Assembly (NCBI RefSeq): GCF_027557445.1
Contig: NZ_CP106841.1
Coordinates: 1,660,001 to 1,724,000 of the forward strand
Source of the DNA: Paenalcaligenes faecalis
GTDB taxonomy: Bacteria; Pseudomonadota; Gammaproteobacteria; Burkholderiales; Burkholderiaceae_B
Length of the DNA stretch: 64,000 nt
Direction of reading: 5' to 3'
The translations under genes were made by a program, and so were the position numbers. Within the stretch, counting starts at the first letter, position 1; every line of letters starts with the position of its first letter. Below, piece after piece: positions 49,965-59,223 of the stretch. Below the pieces are notes generated by a model that made no database searches, was not told the DNA's origin, and worked only from the letters and a program-made list of their open reading frames with translations.

Positions 49965-51296
49965 ATGAGCTCATTAAAAAACAAGCTAATTCAGCAAGCC
50001 TTAGAGCGTAAGCTCAAAAAAACGCAACAACTGCCGCTGCACGATAAGGTGCGGCAGCAGCTGAGCCCACACCACATACCAGAAAAGTATTACCGCTTTG
50101 ATCTACTGCCGGAATACCAGCAGATTCGTATTATGGATCAGGGTGCGCAGCAGTTAGGTGTGAGCAGCCCGTTTTTTAAGGTGCACGATGGCGCGGCCGG
50201 GGCCACTAGCCAAATTGATGGCAAGCCCTACATTAACTTTTCTAGTTATGATTATTTAGCCATGTCTGCCGAGCCACGGGTGCGCCAAGCCGCTAAAGAC
50301 GCGATTGATACCTATGGTACCTCGGTGTCGGCCAGCCGTGTGGTATCGGGTGAACGCCCCATACACCGCGAGCTAGAGCAAGCCATTGCCAGCACTTACG
50401 GCTGTGATGATGCCATTGTGTTTGTGAGTGGCCATGCGACGAACGTATCCACCATTGGCCATTTATTTAATGCTTATGATTTGGTGCTGCATGATGAACT
50501 CATACACAATAGTGTGCTGCAAGGCATACAGCTGTCTGGTGCGCATAGATTAGCCTTTGCTCATAATAATTGGGCGCAATTAGAGCAAATTCTCTCTGAG
50601 CAACGCCATCAATTTGAAAAAGTCCTAATTGTAATCGAAGGCCTCTATAGCATGGACGGTGACTACCCAGATTTAGCCGAATTTATACGCATTAAAGAGC
50701 AACACCACTGCTTTTTAATGGTGGATGAGGCGCATTCTTTTGGGGTGATGGGAGCCACAGGCCGGGGCTTACATGAGCATTTAGGCTTAGACAGTAAGGC
50801 GGTGGATATTTGGATGGGCACCTGCAGTAAGTCTTTAGCCAGCTGTGGGGGTTTTATTACGGGTGAAAGCGCTCTTGTAGAACACTTAAAATTTCTCGCG
50901 CCTGGCTTTTTATACAGTGTAGGTATGGCCCCCACCCTAGCCGCCTCCGCGCTTACTGCTCTCAATACTATGCTGGCCGAGCCTGAACGCTTGGTACGTC
51001 TGAGAGGAAATAGTCAATACTTCTTAAAACAAGCCCAAGCGGCTGGTTTAGATACGGGCTTGAGCGAAGGCATTGCCATTGTGCCGGTGATTGTAGGCAG
51101 CTCCATCAAAGCTGCGCAGCTTTCAAGTCAGCTGTTTAATGAAGGCATTAATGTGCAACCTATTTTGTACCCTGCTGTTCCCGAAGCGCAGGCGAGACTA
51201 CGGTTTTTTATGAGTTGTGAGCATACGAGGGAGCAGATGGATCACACAATAGTAATGTTGGTTAAACATTTAAAACCAAATGCTTGCAAAGCCTGA
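49965..51296 (+). CDS. Alpha-oxoamine synthase (RkpG/WcbT-like, AONS/SPT family)
   Basis: The 443-aa PLP enzyme has INFSSYDYLAMSAEPRVRQA, GTSVSASRVVSGERPIHREL, VFVSGHATNVSTIGHLF, EGLYSMDGDYPDL, the cofactor aspartate in MVDEAHSFGVMG, and the Schiff-base lysine in GTCSKSLASCGG (near residue 290). The family condenses an acyl thioester with an amino acid with loss of CO2: BioF, Kbl, serine palmitoyltransferase. About 70 extra N-terminal residues are basic. Next to a PKS without thioesterase, it probably takes the ACP-bound acyl chain. Its 3' end overlaps the convergent sulfatase gene by 55 bases. Confidence 0.9.
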   Translation: MSSLKNKLIQQALERKLKKTQQLPLHDKVRQQLSPHHIPEKYYRFDLLPEYQQIRIMDQGAQQLGVSSPFFKVHDGAAGATSQIDGKPYINFSSYDYLAMSAEPRVRQAAKDAIDTYGTSVSASRVVSGERPIHRELEQAIASTYGCDDAIVFVSGHATNVSTIGHLFNAYDLVLHDELIHNSVLQGIQLSGAHRLAFAHNNWAQLEQILSEQRHQFEKVLIVIEGLYSMDGDYPDLAEFIRIKEQHHCFLMVDEAHSFGVMGATGRGLHEHLGLDSKAVDIWMGTCSKSLASCGGFITGESALVEHLKFLAPGFLYSVGMAPTLAASALTALNTMLAEPERLVRLRGNSQYFLKQAQAAGLDTGLSEGIAIVPVIVGSSIKAAQLSSQLFNEGINVQPILYPAVPEAQARLRFFMSCEHTREQMDHTIVMLVKHLKPNACKA

Positions 51297-52768
51297 ATGC
51301 TCAACTCCTTCGCAGCCAGCTCTGCAGATGGCTGATGCTGCAAACCTTGGCTGTGCCAAAGCAAATAATCGGTCGCCCTTTCCGGCTCACCCAGCTGCTT
51401 ATAGACTGAGCTCATAATGGGGACGTGATCACCAAATAGGCACAAGCCCGCAGGGCGGTCTAGGGTTGTTAGGCATGAGCGTAACTGGGCTAGCAGCTGA
51501 TCGGTGTGTTGGATGTGGCGCACGTAGGCGGCTAGGTCGTCGCAGCCTTTGGGTAAATCCACCTGTTTTAATAAGGCCTCACGCTCAGACGTGGAGACAG
51601 TTTCCCAGTGTAAGGGGCCGTGGTTTTCCATGGTGATGGCGTAAATGAATAAGGGTTGGCTGCTGGTGGCTTGTAACTGCTCAATCACTTTTTGGCCTAA
51701 GGCTTGATCGGACACGTAGGCACCGAAATAATCCGCTGCGCTAAAGGCGGAGATATCAATAAACTCATCAAAACCCAGCATAGGCATGGCCTTATCGCGC
51801 CTATAAAAACTGGCGGCATACGGGTGTATACAAATGGTTTTATAGCCAATAGAGCGTAAATACTGCGCCACGCTAGTGACTTGATGCATAGCTAAGCGCC
51901 TATAGGGATTGAATTGATGCACGCCTAATAAGGCGGGAGCTACACCAGACAACACCGCATACTCCGTACGCACTGTATTGGCCCCCCAAGAAGGCACCTG
52001 TAATAAGCCCCGCTGGCCACTGACGGCTAAGGCATCAAAGTGCTGCAACACCTCCGCACGCACCAACTCGCCATAATAACGACGCGGATCAAAAAAGGAC
52101 TCGGCTTGCAGCATAACCATATGCGGTAACACAGCGGGCGGCTGCCAAGATTGGGCAAAGGGCTGCGCCGCAGGCGGAATTAGCGGTTTATGCTGCTCAG
52201 CCTGGGCATAGCGCCATAAATAAGGGATAAAACCAAAGCGTGGTAAATCGGCCTCAGGAATAAAATGTAAATCAGCTCGCTCTACTGGCCTCGCCATATA
52301 TAACAAGGCCGCGCCCACCCCAATCAAGCCCAGCAGCACCCACCCTAAAGCCAGCAGGCTATACCCCGGCTCAAACACATAAGCCAAAACCGCCGCCACC
52401 CCATAGGCGGCAAAACCCAGCACCGTATTGAGTACGCCAAAAAAAGGAATATAAAGACGCGGATGCTTAATGGCATCAAAAAAGTATTCGGTATCGGTAT
52501 AAAAAAAGGGCTCACGCAAATAGTGCCGTTTCATATTGCTAATAATAATGAGCAGCAACTGCAAGCCCAATAAATTAAACAAGCCAAACCAAGGCCGCTG
52601 AAACAGCACCAGCTCTAAGGCAAAGCCTAAGCACCAAATACCCGTATGAATGAGGATATTACTAAAAGCACGCCCCCGCTGTGGCCTTGGGCGGGCAGCA
52701 TAGTCTAAGGCCAAAGACAGCAATAAACCAACTGCAAAAAGCGCCGCTAAGCTACCATCAGCCGTCAT
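51242..52768 (-). CDS. Membrane sulfatase-fold protein (RkpI/WcbQ-like; LTA-synthase family)
   Basis: The 508-aa protein has five or so N-terminal membrane segments (about 8-175) and a periplasmic alkaline-phosphatase/sulfatase domain: HMVMLQAESFFDPRRYYGEL, NTVRTEYAVLSGVAPALLG (candidate nucleophile Thr), CIHPYAASFYRRDKAMPMLG, ITMENHGPLHWE and LCLFGDHVPIMSS. Enzymes of this fold transfer phosphoglycerol, phosphoethanolamine or similar groups outside the membrane. In rkp/wcb capsule loci such a protein accompanies PKS and SDR genes. It overlaps the SDR gene by 11 bases. Confidence 0.82.
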   Translation of the reverse strand: MTADGSLAALFAVGLLLSLALDYAARPRPQRGRAFSNILIHTGIWCLGFALELVLFQRPWFGLFNLLGLQLLLIIISNMKRHYLREPFFYTDTEYFFDAIKHPRLYIPFFGVLNTVLGFAAYGVAAVLAYVFEPGYSLLALGWVLLGLIGVGAALLYMARPVERADLHFIPEADLPRFGFIPYLWRYAQAEQHKPLIPPAAQPFAQSWQPPAVLPHMVMLQAESFFDPRRYYGELVRAEVLQHFDALAVSGQRGLLQVPSWGANTVRTEYAVLSGVAPALLGVHQFNPYRRLAMHQVTSVAQYLRSIGYKTICIHPYAASFYRRDKAMPMLGFDEFIDISAFSAADYFGAYVSDQALGQKVIEQLQATSSQPLFIYAITMENHGPLHWETVSTSEREALLKQVDLPKGCDDLAAYVRHIQHTDQLLAQLRSCLTTLDRPAGLCLFGDHVPIMSSVYKQLGEPERATDYLLWHSQGLQHQPSAELAAKELSIQALQAFGFKCLTNITIV

Positions 52769-53537
52769 AATCTAAACGCCGTAATATCCATGCCGACACG
52801 CTAGGATGCAACACACTGAGCCCCCAGGTACCAAAATTGAGCGGAAAAGGAAAGCTAATACGCGGCGTATTTTTCGCTAAGCGCTTTTTAATATGCGCCG
52901 CCGCTTTAGGAGCAGCCCATAAAAACGGCTTAGGCCCCGGCATAGCCTCACACATGGGCGAAGTGACATAACCCGGCATAATCACATTCACTTGAATCCC
53001 TTGAGGTGCCAGCCAATCGCGCATGCCTTCGCCATACACTTTAACGGCCGCTTTGCTGGCGCTATAACTAGGCGTGACCGCCAGCCCTCGATGTGCCGCC
53101 AACGAGCTCAATAACGCGATCTGCCCTTGGCCACGAGCGCGCATCATGGGCAGCACCCCATGTACGGTGGCAAACACCGCACTCACATTCACCGCTAACA
53201 GCTGCTGCACCTGCTCCCACTGCTCACCTGCATTATCGGGGCCATGGTTAATATTCACACCGGCATTGACCACCACTAAATCCAAAGGCTGCTGCGCACA
53301 ATAGGCTAGCAACCACTGCCGCCAGCCTTCGGCATCCTTCAGATCAAACACCACCGTTTCTACCACCGCCCCCACCTGCTCACAGGCCTGCTGCACGCCA
53401 GCTAAAATATCGGCATTACGGCCTTGTAGGACGAGGCGTACTCCGGGCTGGGCATAGGCCACGGCTAAAGCGCGACCAATGCCGCCCGTAGCGCCGGTAA
53501 TAAGCACTGACTGTGGATGACTCCGTTTATTCACCAT
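52758..53537 (-). CDS. Short-chain dehydrogenase/reductase (RkpH/WcbP-like)
   Basis: The 259-aa SDR has the NAD(P) site ITGATGGIGRALA (residues 13-25), NAGVNI near 92, Ser in LLSSLAA near 143, and catalytic YSASKAAVK near 157. The C-terminal segment (FGTWGLSVLHPSVSAWILRR) is hydrophobic, perhaps membrane-associated. In context it could reduce the 3-keto group of the alpha-oxoamine product, like 3-ketosphinganine reductase. It overlaps the sulfatase gene by 11 bases and kpsS by 11 bases, so all three are translationally coupled. Confidence 0.88.
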   Translation of the reverse strand: MVNKRSHPQSVLITGATGGIGRALAVAYAQPGVRLVLQGRNADILAGVQQACEQVGAVVETVVFDLKDAEGWRQWLLAYCAQQPLDLVVVNAGVNINHGPDNAGEQWEQVQQLLAVNVSAVFATVHGVLPMMRARGQGQIALLSSLAAHRGLAVTPSYSASKAAVKVYGEGMRDWLAPQGIQVNVIMPGYVTSPMCEAMPGPKPFLWAAPKAAAHIKKRLAKNTPRISFPFPLNFGTWGLSVLHPSVSAWILRRLDYDG

Positions 53538-54765
53538 AATGCTGCTCTATAAAACTGCGCTCTGCCACCAAAGCGGGCACGGCTTGTTTGACGGCCATTT
53601 GAATCCCTGACCTCGTATAAAAACCACCATTAATTTGCGTAGCGTGAATCACCACATTACGGAAATCTTGAAATAAATTCATATCAGGCCGTATTAAATC
53701 CTGCCAGAAATCATCCAAATCGCCCTGATAACTTAAACCCGGCATATTATAAATAGCTTCACCTAAGACCTTAGTAGGTAAAGCATGCAAAATAGACGAC
53801 GCCCCAACGGTGCTATTCACCGTTACCACCCCTACCGCTGTACTGAGTAACTTAGGCATAGAGCCCGTTTGTACAAACACCACTCTATCAGTCACACCAT
53901 ATTCCTGCGCCCAATGCTGCGCGTTTTTCTCGTGCGCAACCAACCCCATATCTAAAGGGTGATTTTTAATCACCAAGTAGGTGTGTGCCGGGGCATGTAA
54001 GGCAAAGGAGCTAATCACGCGCTGCATGACGCGACTCATATTATCAAAGGCGGAATGGCAGCGTATTTGAGCGTCTGAATCCAGCTGCAAGGGCAACACA
54101 TAGAAGGCCTTGTCTAGCGCCAATAAGCGACCAATTTGCTTGTTATCGTGCGCCTCACGCCGCAATAGGCTTTGTTTGCTTTGCTTCCATAAATAGGGCC
54201 AATACTCCTGCCACGCGCCATCGGGGGAGTGGTATTCGTATTGTGGAAACTGCCAGCGGTTTGCCAAGCTACAAAAGTGATAGGCCACATCAAACCACGC
54301 CCGCATATAAAAAGACGATTTAAAGGATAAGCCATTACGGTAATTCGGCACATGCGGCCCCATTTCTTTATACCAAGCGGGGTCTGCGGGCAGGCTGCTA
54401 TTCGCATTCACCCCCCCGCGCTCTAGAGTGAGCCAATAGGGCCTAAAGTATCCTTCTTCAAACACATGACTACGCACCCCCACCTTCTTAGCCACCGCAA
54501 TGGCCGGTCTATGCACCGGGCGCTCATCGCCAAACAGCACTACATCGGTGATGCCATGCGCCACATAAAAATCGGTAAAAAACGTCTCTAGTTCAGCTGC
54601 AGGTAAGGTGCAGGAAAAATCATTACCATTACGCCGCCAAAACACCTTATCACCCACGGTAAAGTTAACACGCAGCACGGTATGGCCTTGGGCTTTAAGG
54701 CTTTCAGCTAGATCAGCGAAAAAAGGCGAATTAACGCCTTGGAGGAAGAGGAAGGTGTGGGTCAA
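53527..54765 (-). CDS. kpsS: Capsule biosynthesis protein KpsS (beta-Kdo transferase type)
   Basis: The 412-aa protein has the KpsS/LipB pattern: FLFLQGVNSPFFADLAESLK at the start, VVLFGDERPVHRPAIAVAKK near 75, SHVFEEGYFRPYWLTLERGG near 98, LVIKNHPLDMG near 262 and VVTVNSTVGASSILHALPTK near 305. KpsS adds the first Kdo residue to lyso-phosphatidylglycerol to begin the poly-Kdo linker of group 2 capsules. It is cytoplasmic at the inner membrane face. The next gene upstream overlaps by four bases (PIN-domain gene). Confidence 0.9.
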   Translation of the reverse strand: MTHTFLFLQGVNSPFFADLAESLKAQGHTVLRVNFTVGDKVFWRRNGNDFSCTLPAAELETFFTDFYVAHGITDVVLFGDERPVHRPAIAVAKKVGVRSHVFEEGYFRPYWLTLERGGVNANSSLPADPAWYKEMGPHVPNYRNGLSFKSSFYMRAWFDVAYHFCSLANRWQFPQYEYHSPDGAWQEYWPYLWKQSKQSLLRREAHDNKQIGRLLALDKAFYVLPLQLDSDAQIRCHSAFDNMSRVMQRVISSFALHAPAHTYLVIKNHPLDMGLVAHEKNAQHWAQEYGVTDRVVFVQTGSMPKLLSTAVGVVTVNSTVGASSILHALPTKVLGEAIYNMPGLSYQGDLDDFWQDLIRPDMNLFQDFRNVVIHATQINGGFYTRSGIQMAVKQAVPALVAERSFIEQHYGE

Positions 54766-55235
54766 AGTCGTCGTTTTCCGCTAGCTATGCGCAGGCTTTC
54801 AAAAGGGATAACATTTTCAGGTTTTATGGCATATAGCTGGTGTAGTAATGGATCATCGTGAGTTAGCACATGATATTTACGTACAACTTCAATTAAGGAG
54901 GTATCTGCCACCCCAAAACGCTCAAAGCCCTTTGTATTAACCACTTGCTTTGTATTAGTAGGGATTTCTTCAAAAATTTCTAAAATAGACTTCAACGCGA
55001 ACATAGCTCTCGCTTTTACATTACCAGTAAAACCGATTAGGTTGGACACCTCTGTGGCAATATAAGGAGTAAAAAAAACCGCTTTATATTGTCCCATAAA
55101 CAGGAGCAAGTTATTAAAATCCTTTTTAGAGTAGATGCCAAGTTTTTCTGACTTAGAAATATAACGGCCCTCATCTAACTGACCAACCACTAACAGTAAA
55201 AGCAAATTTGTATCAATGACTAAACCTGGAGTCAT
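54762..55235 (-). CDS. PIN-domain protein inserted in the capsule operon
   Basis: The 157-aa protein has the PIN acidic positions: GLVIDTNLLLLLVVGQLDEG (Asp8), ATEVSNLIG (Glu near 63), GVADTSLIEV (Asp near 110) and THDDPLL (Asp near 129). PIN domains are metal-dependent RNases, often VapC-like toxins. It is two bases downstream of a 99-aa gene, a toxin-antitoxin-like arrangement, and overlaps kpsS by four bases. AT-rich codons contrast with the capsule genes, suggesting later insertion. RNase activity and toxicity are inferences. Confidence 0.8.
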   Translation of the reverse strand: MTPGLVIDTNLLLLLVVGQLDEGRYISKSEKLGIYSKKDFNNLLLFMGQYKAVFFTPYIATEVSNLIGFTGNVKARAMFALKSILEIFEEIPTNTKQVVNTKGFERFGVADTSLIEVVRKYHVLTHDDPLLHQLYAIKPENVIPFESLRIASGKRRL

Positions 55236-55237
55236 AG

Positions 55238-55537
55238 TTAAGGCTCTTTATAAGATTTAAAACCTTTAAATTTTAGTGTGCTTTCATCAAGTAAAAACGT
55301 TTTGTAAATACGATTAAACTTTAGTAGCTGAGTTAAAGCTAAAACTGAATTATTATTGGTGCTCTGGGCTTCTAAATCATCCTCTCTCTCTAAAATATAA
55401 CTAAACGATACCTCAACCGTATTGTTTTTCTCATTTAATACAGCCGCCTCTAAACGAATGTCACGCGGACTATCGTAAAGACTTTTCAGCTCCTTTTCCG
55501 CAACTTCAATTGCTTTTTTAAAATCTGTCATGCTCAC
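55238..55537 (-). CDS. 99-aa partner of the PIN protein, unknown family
   Basis: This small protein (TDFKKAIEVAEKELKSLYDS, then LEAAVLNEKNNTVEVSFSYI) is predicted alpha/beta with no known motif. No DNA-binding domain is evident. It ends two bases before the PIN gene and could be its cognate neutralising partner or a different conserved companion. ATG 55537 or 55531 (MTDFK) could be the start; GGAAG precedes them. AT-rich like the PIN gene. Confidence 0.65.
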   Translation of the reverse strand: MSMTDFKKAIEVAEKELKSLYDSPRDIRLEAAVLNEKNNTVEVSFSYILEREDDLEAQSTNNNSVLALTQLLKFNRIYKTFLLDESTLKFKGFKSYKEP

Positions 55538-55569
55538 TTCCTTCCCAAGTTACTTTTTTCTAAACAATT

Positions 55570-57657
55570 TCACTCTCTAATCATAGCCCACAATGCTTTG
55601 GTTTTCCGACTTATTGAGTGTACCCAGTTGCGTTTTTTATTATGACTGGCACCTTGTAAATAGTTATCTTTGGCTTGTGCAGTAATATAAGTCAAAACCG
55701 AAATAGGCTCTGCAAAGCCCTTCACCCCCACTCCCGGTGGCATGATGTAGCGCGGATATTGAAATATCGTAGCGTACACCAGCTGCTCTACTGATAAACG
55801 CCGCTGCCTATGCACTAAGGCGTAATGATCTGTAGTTAAACCCCAGCCCGCATAAAAGGGCCCGCCATAGCAATGCACAGCTTTACCATGCAACAAGGCC
55901 TCAAAACCGGTTAAGGAGCTCATGGTATGCACCTCATCAGCGAGGCGTAGACAATCCACAATATTGGCATCGACTACCACCAAATCCACAAACTCATCTA
56001 AAACATCTTGCGGTACTTGGCCTTGACGGTTACCAGTGACCACATCCGGGTGCGGTTTATAGATCAAATAGGCATCTGGGCAGTTTTTGCGCACCGCTTG
56101 CACTAGCGCACTATTCGTTGCCACCACCGGTGAGCCGTACTTGACTGAGGCATCGTCCTCCACCTGCCCAGGGATGAGTACGATGGTTTTACCGCCGCTG
56201 TCTACGGTTAAGCTTGAGCCGCCTAAATTGTATTTACTAATGCCCTTGGCGATAAACTCGGTAATGTAATCCTGCGCCTGCAATAGCGCATCACTGCCCC
56301 ACTGCCCTGTGGCTAGTAATTGTTCTAAATCACTATTTGAGTGTGGATCGTAATACATGCCGGAGGTATCAACCACTAAGGAAAGCGGTCTAAATAAATC
56401 CGACCCTAAGCCCACTGAGCGCACAAAGCCGTCTTCCATGCGCCACAAAGGAATGTCCTTTTTCTGCGCTACTGCTTGCGCTGCTTCTATGTCTCTACTG
56501 CCCCAAATCAATAACTTGGCATCCGCAGGCAAGGATAACTGCTCCACCTTTTGCAAGGACGATACAAAACGCAGCTGCGTACGATGCGTAGCCAAAAAAG
56601 GCCTCACCGTGGCCTGCTTCCAAAAACTCATGCCCACACAATAGACCGTGCCCTGCAACTGCTGACTGGCCGCACGATTACGCACCAGCCACGGGATCAC
56701 ATCAAAAATACTACCGCGCTGCCCCGTATCTGCATGAATATACCGCGCATACTGCAAATAGGCCGCCGCAAACAACTGCCACAACGCCTTACCGCCACTA
56801 CGCCGCGCTGCCAAGCTAGCAATCTGTGGATGCCTATCCACCGTCACCCCCCAGCCCGCATACCACGGTAAACCAAAACACTGCACTGGCTTACCTAGCA
56901 TCAAGGCTTCAAAGCCTAGCTGGGAGGTGTACACATAGACCTGATCAATCTGACGTAATAAATGCAGCGGGGAACAGTCTTCAGCCCAAAGTAATACCCG
57001 TGGATTGGTTAATAGCTCAGCATCTGTTAAGTAGCCTTTTTTCTTACCCGAAAGCACATCAGGATGCGTTTTAACGATGATTTGGGCCGTGGGATGTTCA
57101 GCCAAGGCCGCTTCCACCATAGCCGCCACCCCCTCCTCACCGCCACCTAATACTACAGACATATCACCCCGCGTTTGGTCTACCACTAATACCCTAGCGT
57201 CTAAACCATCTGGTAACGCGGGTAACTCCAGTTCTGGCGCATGATTATATTTAGACAGATTATGTTTAGTGATGAGCGCTATGGCGGATAAGGCCTCTGC
57301 CTGCAGGCCGTCTTTGGCGAAATCTATGTCATTAATCAACTGTTCAAGATTAGAAGGCTGCGTAGCATCGTAGTAGATACCCACATCATCCATCACCAAG
57401 GATAACGGTGCCGCACCGTTTACGCCTAAATCAACGGAGCGTAAAAAACCGTCTTCAAGGGCGATGAAAGGGAGTTGATGCTTAGCGGCGTAAGCGCGGG
57501 CCTTACGGGCTGTGCCCCGCTGACCCCAGCCGGCGACGGCGTGGAGGTTTTTCTGGGAAATGGAAAAAGCAGAGACAACAACGTTGGCGTCTAGGAAAGC
57601 GGCTAGGTGGGGGATTTTGCGGATGCCGGGGGAAAGGATTTTGATGGTGGGTAGCAT
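55570..57657 (-). CDS. kpsC: Capsule biosynthesis protein KpsC (dual beta-Kdo transferase)
   Basis: The 695-aa protein is two homologous halves, the KpsC hallmark. Half one has AGWGQRGTARKARAYAAKHQ, LPFIALEDGFLRSVDLG, SLVMDDVGIYYDATQPSNLE and VLDQ; half two has IWGSRDIEAAQAVAQKKDIP, LWRMEDGFVRSVGLGS, SLVVDTSGMYYDPHSNSDLE. Each half ends with a block like VHCYGGPFYAGWGLTTDH / VQCFGLPWYAGWGVTVDR. KpsC alternates beta-2,4 and beta-2,7 Kdo additions to build the linker after KpsS. It starts ten bases after the ImmA/IrrE gene stop, so it may now depend on that gene's transcription. Confidence 0.93.
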   Translation of the reverse strand: MLPTIKILSPGIRKIPHLAAFLDANVVVSAFSISQKNLHAVAGWGQRGTARKARAYAAKHQLPFIALEDGFLRSVDLGVNGAAPLSLVMDDVGIYYDATQPSNLEQLINDIDFAKDGLQAEALSAIALITKHNLSKYNHAPELELPALPDGLDARVLVVDQTRGDMSVVLGGGEEGVAAMVEAALAEHPTAQIIVKTHPDVLSGKKKGYLTDAELLTNPRVLLWAEDCSPLHLLRQIDQVYVYTSQLGFEALMLGKPVQCFGLPWYAGWGVTVDRHPQIASLAARRSGGKALWQLFAAAYLQYARYIHADTGQRGSIFDVIPWLVRNRAASQQLQGTVYCVGMSFWKQATVRPFLATHRTQLRFVSSLQKVEQLSLPADAKLLIWGSRDIEAAQAVAQKKDIPLWRMEDGFVRSVGLGSDLFRPLSLVVDTSGMYYDPHSNSDLEQLLATGQWGSDALLQAQDYITEFIAKGISKYNLGGSSLTVDSGGKTIVLIPGQVEDDASVKYGSPVVATNSALVQAVRKNCPDAYLIYKPHPDVVTGNRQGQVPQDVLDEFVDLVVVDANIVDCLRLADEVHTMSSLTGFEALLHGKAVHCYGGPFYAGWGLTTDHYALVHRQRRLSVEQLVYATIFQYPRYIMPPGVGVKGFAEPISVLTYITAQAKDNYLQGASHNKKRNWVHSISRKTKALWAMIRE

Positions 57658-57667
57658 GGGAGCTAAG

Positions 57668-59077
57668 TTAAAATAAGCTATTTAAAAAGCTCTGCTCTTT
57701 TTGACTTAACTGACTGTAAATAGATGAGTTTTTAATTTGTAATGAGACGAGTTTTTCGCTCACTTTATAGGCATCCGATAGCTCAGTAACAGTTGCTTGT
57801 AGATTTACGGAATCTTGTATGGCTATCGCTGCCGTGTCTCTTGGTAGAAGCAGCTCAGCAGCAAAGGCACGCGCTCTTTTTTCTAAACGCTCAGGGCTGT
57901 TACCATTGAGAACTTCTGCAACAGGCAAAGTATCTCCACGATCCAAAAGCAAGTGGCAAATCTCATGAGCTAAAGTAGAGTTCTCGCCAAACTTATGCGC
58001 GGCACTGCTTTCTAAAACCTGATTGATTAGAATGGCCGGACCATGTTTATCACCCCAGCAAGCTAAAGCATCTAGACCTGAGCTTTCCAACTCAAAATCT
58101 TGCACGATAACATTCCATGCTTTTAATATTTCTGCCAACTGTATTGGCTTATTAAGGGCTATATTTAGCTTACATCTCAACCAGTTTGCTGCCCAGTAAC
58201 CTTGATCATACAACTCACCAACTTCCATGAAGCTCATCCTCAACTCTTCACTTAACTGATCGAGTACAGGAGTACTTACTAATGGAAGCTCACGCAACAG
58301 ATCAAAAACAGTTTTTTGTTGTTCAAGCGTAAGCTGACCACTAGTCATCCGCGCTGCAGCCATCAACTCCGTTTCGTCAAGTAGATTACCTGTGTCAAGC
58401 TCCCAAAATTCAGGGCGAGTTGCATTAAGCTCCTCTAGGCTCTTTTGACTCAGCCCAGTTGATAAGGCGAGGTGTTTTTGTTCAAAATGCTGTTGGCGTG
58501 CTTCCCATAATTGAATTGCTGTTTGCGCTCTGCTTGGCTGGTTGCTGTAAAATTGCACTTGCTCAACAATACCGTCAGCAATAGCCTCTAAAGCCTGTAC
58601 AGCCGTATTTAGATTCAAACTATGCGTTACATTGGTTTCAGCTAAAGTCACCTGCAACGTATTTCCGAGCCTTATCAAATAAACACTAGGAAAATATATA
58701 CCTTTAAAGGCACTCGCTAAATCATGACGAGACAAAAACTGTAAGGCTTGCTCTTCTTCATTTTCAATGCGCTCTTCTGGCATATCCTCCCAGCGCCGCT
58801 CTAGGTCACGCATCAACGTATGCATCCCTAGTGTAGACACATTAAACGGGTACGATTGCTCTAAGAGCAGAGTACTCCAATGTTTAGCTAACCATTCCAG
58901 CAGATCCAGCCAGGTCCACTCAACAGCACCACCGTCTTCACCAGCAACAACCGCTTCTCCAGCAACAAAAAGCCGACCGCTAGCCCATAGCAAGCTCGCA
59001 TCTACGTCTTTTTTTACTATAGGTCTAAACTCCAACTCAATAATGTTGGCACAACCTAACCATATTGTTTTAGCCAT
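57668..59077 (-). CDS. ImmA/IrrE-family metallopeptidase with large N-terminal domain
   Basis: The 469-aa protein has the zinc motif STLAHEICHLLLDRG near residues 365-379 (HExxH), followed by RARAFAAELLLPRD, where the Glu is the third ligand. A short C-terminal helical part follows. The first 330 residues have no clear domain. ImmA/IrrE proteases cleave repressors or antitoxins. The ATG at 59077 lies 22 bases inside the end of the partner gene interrupted by the IscB element, so the two genes form a pair. Being directly ahead of kpsC suggests insertion into the capsule operon. Confidence 0.8.
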   Translation of the reverse strand: MAKTIWLGCANIIELEFRPIVKKDVDASLLWASGRLFVAGEAVVAGEDGGAVEWTWLDLLEWLAKHWSTLLLEQSYPFNVSTLGMHTLMRDLERRWEDMPEERIENEEEQALQFLSRHDLASAFKGIYFPSVYLIRLGNTLQVTLAETNVTHSLNLNTAVQALEAIADGIVEQVQFYSNQPSRAQTAIQLWEARQQHFEQKHLALSTGLSQKSLEELNATRPEFWELDTGNLLDETELMAAARMTSGQLTLEQQKTVFDLLRELPLVSTPVLDQLSEELRMSFMEVGELYDQGYWAANWLRCKLNIALNKPIQLAEILKAWNVIVQDFELESSGLDALACWGDKHGPAILINQVLESSAAHKFGENSTLAHEICHLLLDRGDTLPVAEVLNGNSPERLEKRARAFAAELLLPRDTAAIAIQDSVNLQATVTELSDAYKVSEKLVSLQIKNSSIYSQLSQKEQSFLNSLF

Positions 59078-59223
59078 TGCTCATACTCTTTAAGGTAACC
59101 TTCGTTCTCTGCTTGCTGTCTAAGCTGTCCTTTCATCAAGATGTTGCGCGAGATACCCCGTCATTGATGGCGGGGAGGGATAGCGCGTTGGCGTGAGCCA
59201 ACCTTGTTCTCGCTTCTCCGTAG

